From a virus: a stretch of 33,502 bases of DNA. Made by a program: the position numbers and the translations under genes. Of the stretch, positions 14,067 to 20,270 are shown one piece after another. Each line of letters opens with the position of its first letter. Position 1 is the first letter of the stretch. The stretch is from positions 1 through 33,502 of the IMG/VR virus record IMGVR_UViG_3300042868_003855; one strand, given 5' to 3'. Below the pieces are notes generated by a model. It saw nothing but the letters and a program-made list of their open reading frames with translations. It had not been told where the DNA came from and did no database searches.

Positions 14067-14196
14067 AAGAGATAGATCAATCGTTACCCTGTTACTTCTT
14101 TCTGAAAGATTTGTAAGGGTGAAACCTAAAGTTGGTTTAGATATTGTTTTAAGTCTAAAATCTTTTGAAGAAAATTATGTTAAAGTAAATAAATAA
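14038..14196 (+). CDS. Hypothetical protein, 52 residues
   Basis: The ATG at 14038 lies 29 bases inside the end of the exonuclease gene, and the frame runs to TAA at 14194-14196, just before the next promoter box. The product MQESNYYLDKRDRSIVTLLL... is a basic protein with a hydrophobic stretch (VTLLLLSERFV). Similar overlaps between neighbours occur elsewhere in this genome. Support is limited to the open frame filling an otherwise gene-free gap. Confidence 0.45.
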   Translation: MQESNYYLDKRDRSIVTLLLLSERFVRVKPKVGLDIVLSLKSFEENYVKVNK

Positions 14197-14199
14197 TTG

Positions 14200-14207
14200 T
14201 ATATTTG
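14200..14207 (+). promoter_or_regulatory. Bacteroidetes-type -7 promoter element
   Basis: Exact TATATTTG eight bases before P1 of element C. No clear TTG element at -33; TGTTAAAG begins near 14178. Confidence 0.6.
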
Positions 14208-14215
14208 CATATCGA

Positions 14216-14283
14216 GTAGTGCCGATGAATAAGAACTTTTTTAAAGCCTTGGCTGATTGGAAGCACTACCCATGAAGCTGAGG
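14216..14283 (+). ncRNA. Pseudoknotted leader RNA, element C
   Basis: P1 pairs GTAGTGC (14216-14222) with GCACTAC (14263-14269), 7 bp. In the loop CCTTGGCT (14247-14254) pairs with AGCTGAGG (14276-14283), eight pairs including two G-U, and can extend by AAAG against the following T run. Loop 1 carries AAGAACTTTTTTAAA, and the 3' end GAGGTTTTTTATTTT-ATG is the same as in element B. Stem sequences are unlike those of A and B, so pairing rather than sequence is kept. Confidence 0.7.
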
Positions 14284-14294
14284 TTTTTTATTTT

Positions 14295-14780
14295 ATGGAA
14301 ATATGGAAACCAGTAAAAGATTATGAAGGACTTTACGAAGTAAGTAACTTAGGTAGAGTACAATCGTTAAATTATAGAAGAACTAAACAAGTTAGATGTT
14401 TAAGTGCAACCTATAATGCCAAGGGTTATCTTCAAGTATTATTATGTAATAATGGTAAAAAACAAACAAGAACAGTCCATTTAATAGTAGCTGAATCTTT
14501 TTTGAATCATACTCGATGTGGAATGAAATTAGTTGTTGACCATATAAATGATGTTAGAAATGATAACAGACTTGAAAACTTAAGAATTATAACTAATAGA
14601 GAAAACACGTATAGAACACAAGATAAATATGCGTCTAAATATAAGGGTGTTTGTTGGTCTGAATCAAGTAAAAAATGGAGAGCTAAAATAACTATAGCAA
14701 ATAAATGCATACATCTTGGAGTGTTTAATACGGAAGAAGAAGCAAGTGAAGTATACCAAAATAAATTAAAAACGTTATGA
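14295..14780 (+). CDS. HNH homing endonuclease (NUMOD4-HNH-AP2), second copy
   Basis: 161 residues. NUMOD4: EIWKPVKDYEGLYEVSNLGR at 2-21. HNH: VHLIVAESF with His62, DHIN at 82-85, NDNRLENL at 89-96. AP2: KYKGVCWSESSKKWRAKITI with the terminal SEVYQNKLKTL. It is a diverged paralogue of the HNH gene at 6058, with some stretches still identical in DNA, for example 22 bases around GAAGGACTTTACGAAGT. It sits behind element C and overlaps the next gene as ATGA. Confidence 0.9.
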   Translation: MEIWKPVKDYEGLYEVSNLGRVQSLNYRRTKQVRCLSATYNAKGYLQVLLCNNGKKQTRTVHLIVAESFLNHTRCGMKLVVDHINDVRNDNRLENLRIITNRENTYRTQDKYASKYKGVCWSESSKKWRAKITIANKCIHLGVFNTEEEASEVYQNKLKTL

Positions 14781-15028
14781 TAGATAAACAAATAAACACA
14801 GTATTCAAAGTATTACTACTACAACAAGTAAGCTTAGAATTATTAGAAGACCTTGATGAAGGTAACATCTTTAGAGAGAATAACTACGATACAATAGATA
14901 ACTTTATCAAGTATCTCGAATCAAATGTTGAGCCTTTGACAAGTGAAATCAACGTACAAGAGTCCGACCAATACGTCTATGTTTGTCGTAACATCCGTAA
15001 AGTAATTGATAAAATTAGAATCAAATGA
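14777..15028 (+). CDS. Hypothetical helical protein, 83 residues
   Basis: Starts on an ATGA junction with the HNH gene, so it must be read through that transcript or coupled to it. The product MIDKQINTVFKVLLLQQVSL... is acidic and helical with no recognised motif, and ends in a basic VCRNIRKVIDKIRIK tail. It also overlaps the secreted RlpA-like gene as ATGA. Confidence 0.55.
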   Translation: MIDKQINTVFKVLLLQQVSLELLEDLDEGNIFRENNYDTIDNFIKYLESNVEPLTSEINVQESDQYVYVCRNIRKVIDKIRIK

Positions 15029-15342
15029 AAATAATAATCGCGATGTGTGTTTGGTGCGTTCTAACGAGTTTTAAAGCTACTTACTATAGTGATACATTCA
15101 ATGGTAAAGTTATGCGTTCTGGAGCGATCTATGATATGAATAAGTTGACTTGTGCTTCAAATACTCATAAGTTAGGTACAAGATTAAAAGTAACTAACCT
15201 AGATAATGGGAAGTCGGTAATTGTGACTGTTACCGACACAGGTAGTTTTAAGAAAATAACATTAGACTTATCCAAGAAAGCATTTAGTAAGATAGCTGAA
15301 TTAGATAAAGGAGTAATTAATATTAAAATAAAAAAGATATGA
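15025..15342 (+). CDS. Secreted RlpA-like double-psi beta-barrel protein
   Basis: 105 residues. Residues 1-18 (MKIIIAMCVWCVLTSFKA) are a short signal peptide or membrane anchor; the Cys residues could even allow lipidation, though no clear lipobox is seen. The rest matches an RlpA/DPBB domain: ATYYSDTFNGKVMRSG, YDMNKLTCAS, LGTRLKVTNLDNGKSV, VTDTGSF and LDLSKKAFSKIA. The family's bacterial members act on peptidoglycan. Its place among DNA-metabolism genes, away from the lysis cassette, is odd; an envelope role during infection is possible. Confidence 0.8.
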   Translation: MKIIIAMCVWCVLTSFKATYYSDTFNGKVMRSGAIYDMNKLTCASNTHKLGTRLKVTNLDNGKSVIVTVTDTGSFKKITLDLSKKAFSKIAELDKGVINIKIKKI

Positions 15343-15686
15343 CAAAGAAAGAAGAACTTAAGCACCAACTAAAAATGGAACAGCTTTTAACAAGTCAATT
15401 GTTTGAGCAAATACGAGAATTAAAGTATCAGAATGCAGTAATGCGAGACGATTTGTACAATCTAAGCAAAGACTACTTCACACCAAAGGATGCAATTGTA
15501 GCAAAGGTTATCGAAGCATACAAAAATAGGTCAGAAATAGGGATAGCGAAGTATGGAACGACACTTGAAGATAATGATACCGATGATTTCTTACAGCATC
15601 TTCAGGAGGAATTAATGGATGCGACACTTTATATTGAAAAATTAAAAGAAATTGCATTGCAGTTAAATAAAGAATACTTATATTAG
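15339..15686 (+). CDS. MazG-like / nucleotide pyrophosphohydrolase-like helical protein
   Basis: 115 residues. Residues 1-45 are a coiled-coil-like helix (EELKHQLKMEQLLTSQLFEQ). The second half, RSEIGIAKYGTTLEDNDTDD and LQEELMDATLYIEKLKEIA, has the KYG-T-L...H-x-x-EELMDA arrangement of phage MazG-related helical proteins that hydrolyse or sense nucleotides. The full E-x-x-E...E-x-x-D metal set is only partly visible, so activity is uncertain. It joins its upstream neighbour by ATGA. Confidence 0.5.
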   Translation: MTKKEELKHQLKMEQLLTSQLFEQIRELKYQNAVMRDDLYNLSKDYFTPKDAIVAKVIEAYKNRSEIGIAKYGTTLEDNDTDDFLQHLQEELMDATLYIEKLKEIALQLNKEYLY

Positions 15687-15702
15687 TCAAAAATTAAAAA
15701 CG

Positions 15703-15981
15703 ATGAGTAAATTTAAAGGAGTGATTACACACATTGGAGATGTAATCGAATTAGGAAACTACAAAAAGTTGTATGTTCATGTAGTAGAAAACGAAGGAGA
15801 ATATCCTCAATCATGTAACTTCGAGGTATTTGGAGAAGCAAAAGTAGATGCAGTTCTAAAGTACAATCGAGTAGGAGATGTTGTTGAAGTAGACTACAAT
15901 CTGAAAGCTCAAGAATCTAAACGTGAAGTTGGTGTATTTTTTAATACCATTCAAAGTTGGAAGATTACAAAGCATGATTAA
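15703..15981 (+). CDS. DUF3127-type OB-fold protein, likely single-strand DNA-binding
   Basis: 92 residues. GVITHIGDVIELGNYKKLYV, then YPQSCNFEVFGEAKVDAVLK, VGDVVEVDYNLKAQES and GVFFNTIQSWKI follow the DUF3127 pattern, a small OB-fold family common in Bacteroidetes phages and considered SSB-like. It is the only obvious single-strand-binding candidate in the genome. The gene overlaps the sigma factor gene by eight bases (ATG at 15974 inside its last codons). Confidence 0.7.
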   Translation: MSKFKGVITHIGDVIELGNYKKLYVHVVENEGEYPQSCNFEVFGEAKVDAVLKYNRVGDVVEVDYNLKAQESKREVGVFFNTIQSWKITKHD

Positions 15982-16498
15982 GCAAATAGAAGTAATTGCA
16001 AAGAAACATAAGGACTGGGTTAATATCGCTCGGTCCTTTGGTGCTAAAACGGAGGCCGAGGACATAGTACAAGAAATGTATATTCGACTAGATAAGTATA
16101 TCAAACCTGACCAACAAATATCTACATCGTTTGTATGGATTACTTTACGAAATATATACTTTGACTTTCTGAAAAAAGAGCCAGTTACGTTTGAACTAGA
16201 TAAGACCGTTTCTGAAGCCGTTTGCGAGACCGAAAGTATAGTAGCATACGAGAATTTAACCACATTAGTTAACAAAGAGATTTATGAACTACATTGGTTT
16301 GATAAGATGCTATTTCAACTTTATATTACAAGTGGCAAGTCAATGCGACAACTCGCAAAAGAAACAAAACTATCTTTAAGCTGTATATTCTACACCATCA
16401 ATAGAACAAAAACACACTTGCAGAGTTTACTTATTGAAGACTATCAAGATTATTTAAACGAAGATTACGAATGGCTAAAAGAAAAGCAACAGGACTAG
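15974..16498 (+). CDS. Phage-encoded sigma-70-family (ECF-like) factor
   Basis: The frame is open from 15923, but the ATG at 15974 overlaps the end of the OB-fold gene in the usual way and is chosen as start (174 residues). Region 2: AEDIVQEMYIRLDKYI around 28-43 and TSFVWITLRNIYFDFLKK around 51-68. Region 4: LFQLYITSGKSMRQLAKETK and LSLSCIFYTINRTKTHL around 113-148, a helix-turn-helix. It would redirect host RNA polymerase. It lies shortly before the terminase genes, where host-type promoters are no longer obvious, which suggests control of late genes. Confidence 0.7.
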   Translation: MIKQIEVIAKKHKDWVNIARSFGAKTEAEDIVQEMYIRLDKYIKPDQQISTSFVWITLRNIYFDFLKKEPVTFELDKTVSEAVCETESIVAYENLTTLVNKEIYELHWFDKMLFQLYITSGKSMRQLAKETKLSLSCIFYTINRTKTHLQSLLIEDYQDYLNEDYEWLKEKQQD

Positions 16499-16836
16499 GG
16501 GACACAATAGAGAACGTACTCCAAGCAACAGGAATAGATAAAGTAGCAAAGTTTATATTAGGAGAGGATTGTGGATGTGATGAACGTAAAGCAAAACTTA
16601 ACGAATTATTTTCGTATGCTAAAAAACCACTTTGTCTTATCGAAAATGAATATGAAGTATTGACTACATTACTTCCATTAGTTCAACATAAAATGACACC
16701 ATTAGAACAAATGGCATTACTTAAAATATACAATAGAGTATTCCAAGCTAAGAATCAAATGACATCTTGTGGATCTTGTTTAAGAGATATGATAAACTCA
16801 TTGAATAAAGTATATGGCACCTATAACGCTGATTGA
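16471..16836 (+). CDS. Conserved Cys-containing phage protein, 121 residues
   Basis: The start MAKRKATGLGDTIENVLQAT leads into GIDKVAKFILGEDCGCDERK, a pattern I associate with a recurrent Bacteroidetes phage protein of unknown role. Two Cys clusters (DCGC near 33-36 and CGSC near 100-103) could bind a metal. It overlaps the sigma factor gene by 28 bases and the following gene by 23, so it belongs to the same transcript. Close linkage with sigma factor and terminase might mean a role in packaging or late control. Confidence 0.6.
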   Translation: MAKRKATGLGDTIENVLQATGIDKVAKFILGEDCGCDERKAKLNELFSYAKKPLCLIENEYEVLTTLLPLVQHKMTPLEQMALLKIYNRVFQAKNQMTSCGSCLRDMINSLNKVYGTYNAD

Positions 16837-17005
16837 ATGTATTGAAAGTTGTAGCGAAAAAAGAACGATGAGAAGGATACGTTATTCAATAGGGTTTGAA
16901 AACGAAGCAAAAGAAATCAATTACAACTATAACAAAATACAATTAGAAAGAGTTGAAGATATAGGTGGTAAAACTATAATAGTAAATTACTATGATACAA
17001 AATGA
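16814..17005 (+). CDS. Hypothetical basic protein, 63 residues
   Basis: Starts 23 bases inside the previous gene. MAPITLIECIESCSEKRTMR then a basic, beta-type middle (RRIRYSIGFENEAKEINYNY) and KTIIVNYYDTK at the end. No family recognised. It is the last gene before the 72-base gap upstream of the terminase genes. Confidence 0.5.
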   Translation: MAPITLIECIESCSEKRTMRRIRYSIGFENEAKEINYNYNKIQLERVEDIGGKTIIVNYYDTK

Positions 17006-17077
17006 TATAATACAAGTTATAAATACAGGTAGTTTCTTTTTAGTAATTTGCCTTAATTGACTAATCAATAGAAATCA

Positions 17078-17356
17078 ATGGCAGGAACAGGAGGTAAAAG
17101 AGAAGGCGCTGGTCGTAAATCTTTGTCCGATGAGATTAAAGGCTTTACATTAGCTGCACCACATGTAGAAGATGCTTTTAGAGTAATAGCAGAAATAATG
17201 ATTGACGAGACTAAAAGACCTGTTGATAGAATTGCTAGTGCTAAGATATTAATCGAGTATGGTTGTGGTAAACCTAAAGAGAAAGTGGAATCAGATATTA
17301 CAATCAATACTACATCACTAAAAGATTTGATTAACTTTGGTAACACTGAATCCTAA
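17078..17356 (+). CDS. Terminase small subunit
   Basis: 92 residues. The N-terminal GGKREGAGRKS motif is typical of small terminase subunits and related phage DNA-binding proteins, followed by a helical region (VEDAFRVIAEIMIDETKRPV) of HTH or oligomerisation type. It overlaps the large subunit by 20 bases. The protein recognises phage DNA and loads the packaging motor. Confidence 0.75.
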   Translation: MAGTGGKREGAGRKSLSDEIKGFTLAAPHVEDAFRVIAEIMIDETKRPVDRIASAKILIEYGCGKPKEKVESDITINTTSLKDLINFGNTES

Positions 17357-18542
17357 ATACAAACCATTTGGAAGTGATAGCAGATATTTTATTGTTACTG
17401 GTGGTAGGGGTAGTGGGAAGTCTTACAGCATTAACTTGTTACTTCTATTACTTACATATGAAAGTGGGCATACCATTCTATTTACAAGATATACACTTAC
17501 TTCTGCTCACGTTTCTATTATTCCTGAGTTTATTGATAAGGTTGATATACTAGGTAAGCACTCGGATTTTCACATTACAAAAGATGAGATTATAAACCTA
17601 AGAACAGGAAGTAAGATATTATTTAAAGGAATAAAGACAAGCTCAGGAACTCAAACAGCAAACCTTAAATCATTGGCTGGAGTTACAACTTGGATATTAG
17701 ACGAAGCAGAAGAGCTTACAGATGAAGATACATTTGACAAGATAGACTATTCGATACGATCTAAAGACAAACAAAATAGGGTAATACTTATTTTAAATCC
17801 AGCAACGAAAGAGCATTTTATTTATCAAAAGTTCTTTGAATCGAAAGGAGTTGAAGCAGGAAGCAATATAATTAAAGGTGATACTACATACATTCATACG
17901 ACATACTTAGATAATTATAACAACTTATCTGAATCATTCTTAAATCAAATACAGACGATAAAAGAACGTAGACCAGATAAGTATAAACACACTATACTCG
18001 GGGGATGGTTAGAGAAAGCAGAAGGAGTTATATTTACCAATTGGAGAATAGGACCGTTCAACAAAGATAATGGAAGTGTATTCGGTCAGGATTATGGTTT
18101 TAGTAACGACCCATCGACATTAATCGAAACGTCAATTGATAAGACTAACAAACGAATATACATTAAAGAGCACATACATAAGCAAGGTTTAACTACGTCG
18201 GAACTTGCGCAATTAAACCAACAATTTGCAGGAAGAGATTTGATAGTAGGAGATAATTCAGAGCCTAGATTGATAGCAGAACTTAAAGCAAGGGGTTTAA
18301 ATATAGTAGCAACAATTAAGGGAGCAGATTCAGTAAAATACGGGATAAGTTTAATTCAGGATTATGACTTGATTATTGAAGAAAATTCTGTAAATTTGAT
18401 AAAGGAATTGAATAACTATTGCTGGCTTGAAAAGAAGTCTGAAACACCGATAGACAAATACAATCACTGCCTCGATGCAATGCGATATGCAATTAGTTAT
18501 CAGTTAGCGAATCCAAACAAAGGAAATTATAGTGTATATTAA
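17337..18542 (+). CDS. Terminase large subunit (ATPase-nuclease)
   Basis: 401 residues from a TTG start at 17337. No ATG lies near the N-terminus: the frame is closed by TGA at 17328, and the first internal Met is near the C-terminus, so TTG initiation coupled to the overlapping small subunit is the best reading. Walker A GGRGSGKS at 22-29, Walker B WILDEAEE at 119-126, coupling motif LILNPAT near 151-157. The nuclease domain has Asp252 (GQDYGF), Asp306 (VGDNSEP) and Asp380 (CLDAMRYA). It cuts and pumps DNA into the prohead. Confidence 0.92.
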   Translation: MVTLNPKYKPFGSDSRYFIVTGGRGSGKSYSINLLLLLLTYESGHTILFTRYTLTSAHVSIIPEFIDKVDILGKHSDFHITKDEIINLRTGSKILFKGIKTSSGTQTANLKSLAGVTTWILDEAEELTDEDTFDKIDYSIRSKDKQNRVILILNPATKEHFIYQKFFESKGVEAGSNIIKGDTTYIHTTYLDNYNNLSESFLNQIQTIKERRPDKYKHTILGGWLEKAEGVIFTNWRIGPFNKDNGSVFGQDYGFSNDPSTLIETSIDKTNKRIYIKEHIHKQGLTTSELAQLNQQFAGRDLIVGDNSEPRLIAELKARGLNIVATIKGADSVKYGISLIQDYDLIIEENSVNLIKELNNYCWLEKKSETPIDKYNHCLDAMRYAISYQLANPNKGNYSVY

Positions 18543-18553
18543 AACAACAAAAT

Positions 18554-18760
18554 ATGAAAACAGAAGTTAAAGAAGTAGAAATTAAAGTTCCAAACAAGAA
18601 AGATATCTTGAAAGAAACTGCAACCAAAATCATTGAAGATTTTCAAAATGAACATGGTGAAGATTGGAAGTTGAATTGTTATGAAGCGATTGACAACGAG
18701 ATTATGAAGTTTCAAGGCAGTCTAGAGTATTGGAGAGGGATTAGAAAATTGATAAAATGA
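18554..18760 (+). CDS. Hypothetical acidic protein, 68 residues
   Basis: Highly charged helical protein (MKTEVKEVEIKVPNKKDILK...) with a central EDFQNEHGEDWKLNCYEAID segment. It sits between the terminase and tail genes and overlaps the next gene as ATGA. No function recognised; small genes here may help packaging or tail assembly. Confidence 0.6.
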   Translation: MKTEVKEVEIKVPNKKDILKETATKIIEDFQNEHGEDWKLNCYEAIDNEIMKFQGSLEYWRGIRKLIK

Positions 18761-19068
18761 AGGGTAAATATTTAATTACAACAGACGCTTGGTTTTTTGC
18801 TCCTGACGGCAGACAATATAAATCAGTATGGGGTGAAGTAACTATATTAGAAGATACTTTATTAGGTGTAAAAACTAATAGAAATTCAAGTAATTGGTAT
18901 GCTAAAATAGGAAATGAAAATAATCATGTAATTATTGCTGGGTGTCAAATTCACTATGCTTTAAAGTGCTTGTTTAAACCACAAAATAGAGATGTAGATG
19001 ACCATACAACAAGCGATAGTGGAATAGTTCATTATAAAAGACCAACATATATTTACATAGCAGAATGA
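18757..19068 (+). CDS. Hypothetical protein, 103 residues
   Basis: Beta-type protein starting MKGKYLITTDAWFFAPDGRQ, with GRQYKSVWGEVTI and NSSNWYAKIGNENNHVIIAG segments; the His/Cys-containing GCQIHYALKCLF is notable. This arrangement resembles small host-takeover or accessory proteins often placed between terminase and structural genes, but no family is identified. ATGA junctions link it to both neighbours. Confidence 0.55.
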   Translation: MKGKYLITTDAWFFAPDGRQYKSVWGEVTILEDTLLGVKTNRNSSNWYAKIGNENNHVIIAGCQIHYALKCLFKPQNRDVDDHTTSDSGIVHYKRPTYIYIAE

Positions 19069-19754
19069 AGTTAGAACTAGTAATACCAACATCGTTAAGT
19101 GAGATACCTTTGATGCACTATCAGAAATACATGGTAGTTGCATCGAATAAGGACAACTCGGAGCTGTTTATATCACAGAAAATGATTGAGATATTTTGTG
19201 GTATAGAATTAAAGAATGTAGTTAACATTAAGCTATCAGATGTAATTGATTTGGTAACACATTTTAAGAAATTATTCAGTGAGAAACTAGAGCTAAAAAA
19301 GACATTTGAAATACAAGGTGTAAAGTTTGGATTCATTAATGAGTTAGAAGATATATCGTTTGGTGAGTATGTGGATTTAGAGTCTAACATAATCGATGTA
19401 CAATCGTTCCACAAGGCAATGGCTGTAATGTACAGACCTATTGCAAGTCAGAAGGGGGATAAGTATACCATAGATAAATATAGCGGTACAGCCAACTATG
19501 CTGAATTAATGAAGTACGCTCCTTTAGATGTTGTATTGCCAGCGTCGGTTTTTTTTTGGAGTTTAGGAAACGAACTATTGACAGCTACCCTGTCTTATTT
19601 GGAGAAACAAATGACGAAGAAGAGCAAAACGATTTTAGCGAAACAACTCAATTTGGAAAACGATGGGGATGGTATCAGTCAATATATCAACTCGCTAAAG
19701 GAGACATTACAAAGTTTGAACGAGTTACAGAAACGGGACTTTTTGAGTGCTTAA
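19065..19754 (+). CDS. Tail assembly chaperone, unshifted form (gpG-like)
   Basis: 229 residues, starting on an ATGA junction. It is acidic and helical, with GVKFGFINELEDISFGEYVD near the middle. A second frame opens at 19556 and overlaps its last 199 bases, joined by T TTT TTT at 19550-19556. This is the layout of tail assembly chaperone pairs (G and GT of lambda), which coat the tape measure during tail assembly. Position upstream of tail-completion and tape-measure genes fits. The assignment rests on the frameshift layout and position, not on sequence similarity. Confidence 0.6.
   Translation: MKLELVIPTSLSEIPLMHYQKYMVVASNKDNSELFISQKMIEIFCGIELKNVVNIKLSDVIDLVTHFKKLFSEKLELKKTFEIQGVKFGFINELEDISFGEYVDLESNIIDVQSFHKAMAVMYRPIASQKGDKYTIDKYSGTANYAELMKYAPLDVVLPASVFFWSLGNELLTATLSYLEKQMTKKSKTILAKQLNLENDGDGISQYINSLKETLQSLNELQKRDFLSA
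19550..19556 (+). promoter_or_regulatory. Candidate -1 frameshift site T TTT TTT
   Basis: Nine T in a row (19549-19557). In the first frame the codons are GTT TTT TTT TGG, so T TTT TTT is a correctly phased slippery heptamer. Slipping back one base joins residue 164 to the frame ending at 19831. A run of nine T could also promote slippage by RNA polymerase. Confidence 0.6.
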
Positions 19755-19831
19755 CAATGTTGACATTTGAAAAGCAAAAGATAGATATAGAAAATAGACA
19801 ACTAAAAAGAGCACATGAAAGGGTACTATGA
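19556..19831 (+). CDS. -1 frame extension of the tail assembly chaperone (gpT-like part)
   Basis: 91 codons without a usable ATG: the only Met is near the end, so independent initiation is unlikely unless TTG at 19556 is used. The sequence GKRWGWYQSIYQLAKGDITK and VTETGLFECLTMLTFEKQKI reads as a genuine protein, with a pattern (W-x-W-Y...L-A-x-G-D...) I associate with the end of Bacteroidetes phage tail genes. Joined by frameshift it would give a product of about 255 residues. It overlaps the next gene by 17 bases. Confidence 0.6.
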   Translation: MEFRKRTIDSYPVLFGETNDEEEQNDFSETTQFGKRWGWYQSIYQLAKGDITKFERVTETGLFECLTMLTFEKQKIDIENRQLKRAHERVL

Positions 19832-20270
19832 TTTCACAACAGCATTTCACGATTTCTTGATAAGCGATCCGTTAGTAAACCAAGTTACAAAGGGTAGTTT
19901 GGATAAGATTACAAACGCTAAAAAAGATATGTACCCATTAGCTCATGTTATGATTGATAACGGTGCGTTTGAAGAGAATACAATAAGATTTTCTGTATCG
20001 TTAGTTGTGATGGACATTGTTGATTATACGAAAGAAGATTTGACTCACTTATATTACGGTAATAATAACGAAGACGACATACATAATCAAACGTTAATGA
20101 TTTGTCAACGTGCATTTGAAAGTATGCGAAGAGGTGACTTTGGTGACAATTACTCTATTGAATCTGAAACTGCATCTTTTGAATTCTTTGTTGATAGATT
20201 TACGGATGATGTTGCTGGTTGTACTATGACTTTTGATGTAATAATGGCAAACGAAATGACTATATGTTAA
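19815..20270 (+). CDS. Tail terminator / tail-completion-like protein
   Basis: 151 residues. The start MKGYYDFTTAFHDFLISDPL, the central YPLAHVMIDNGAFEENTIRF and DIHNQTLMICQRAFESMRRG fit a small mixed alpha/beta protein of the tail-terminator or head-tail joining kind that is common in Bacteroidetes phages. Family membership is judged from pattern and from its place between chaperone and baseplate-type genes. It overlaps the next gene by seven bases. Confidence 0.5.
   Translation: MKGYYDFTTAFHDFLISDPLVNQVTKGSLDKITNAKKDMYPLAHVMIDNGAFEENTIRFSVSLVVMDIVDYTKEDLTHLYYGNNNEDDIHNQTLMICQRAFESMRRGDFGDNYSIESETASFEFFVDRFTDDVAGCTMTFDVIMANEMTIC

Noticed and set aside
14216-14283. Hammerhead ribozyme core in element C (CCGATGA near 14222)
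   Set aside because: The GAAA strand and cleavage context are missing, and elements A and B lack the CTGATGA-like piece, so the shared fold is a pseudoknot and not a hammerhead.
16992-17060. A 22-codon ORF (MIQNDIIQVINT...) before the terminase
   Set aside because: Too short, with no motif, and it may cover the late promoter region; not enough support.
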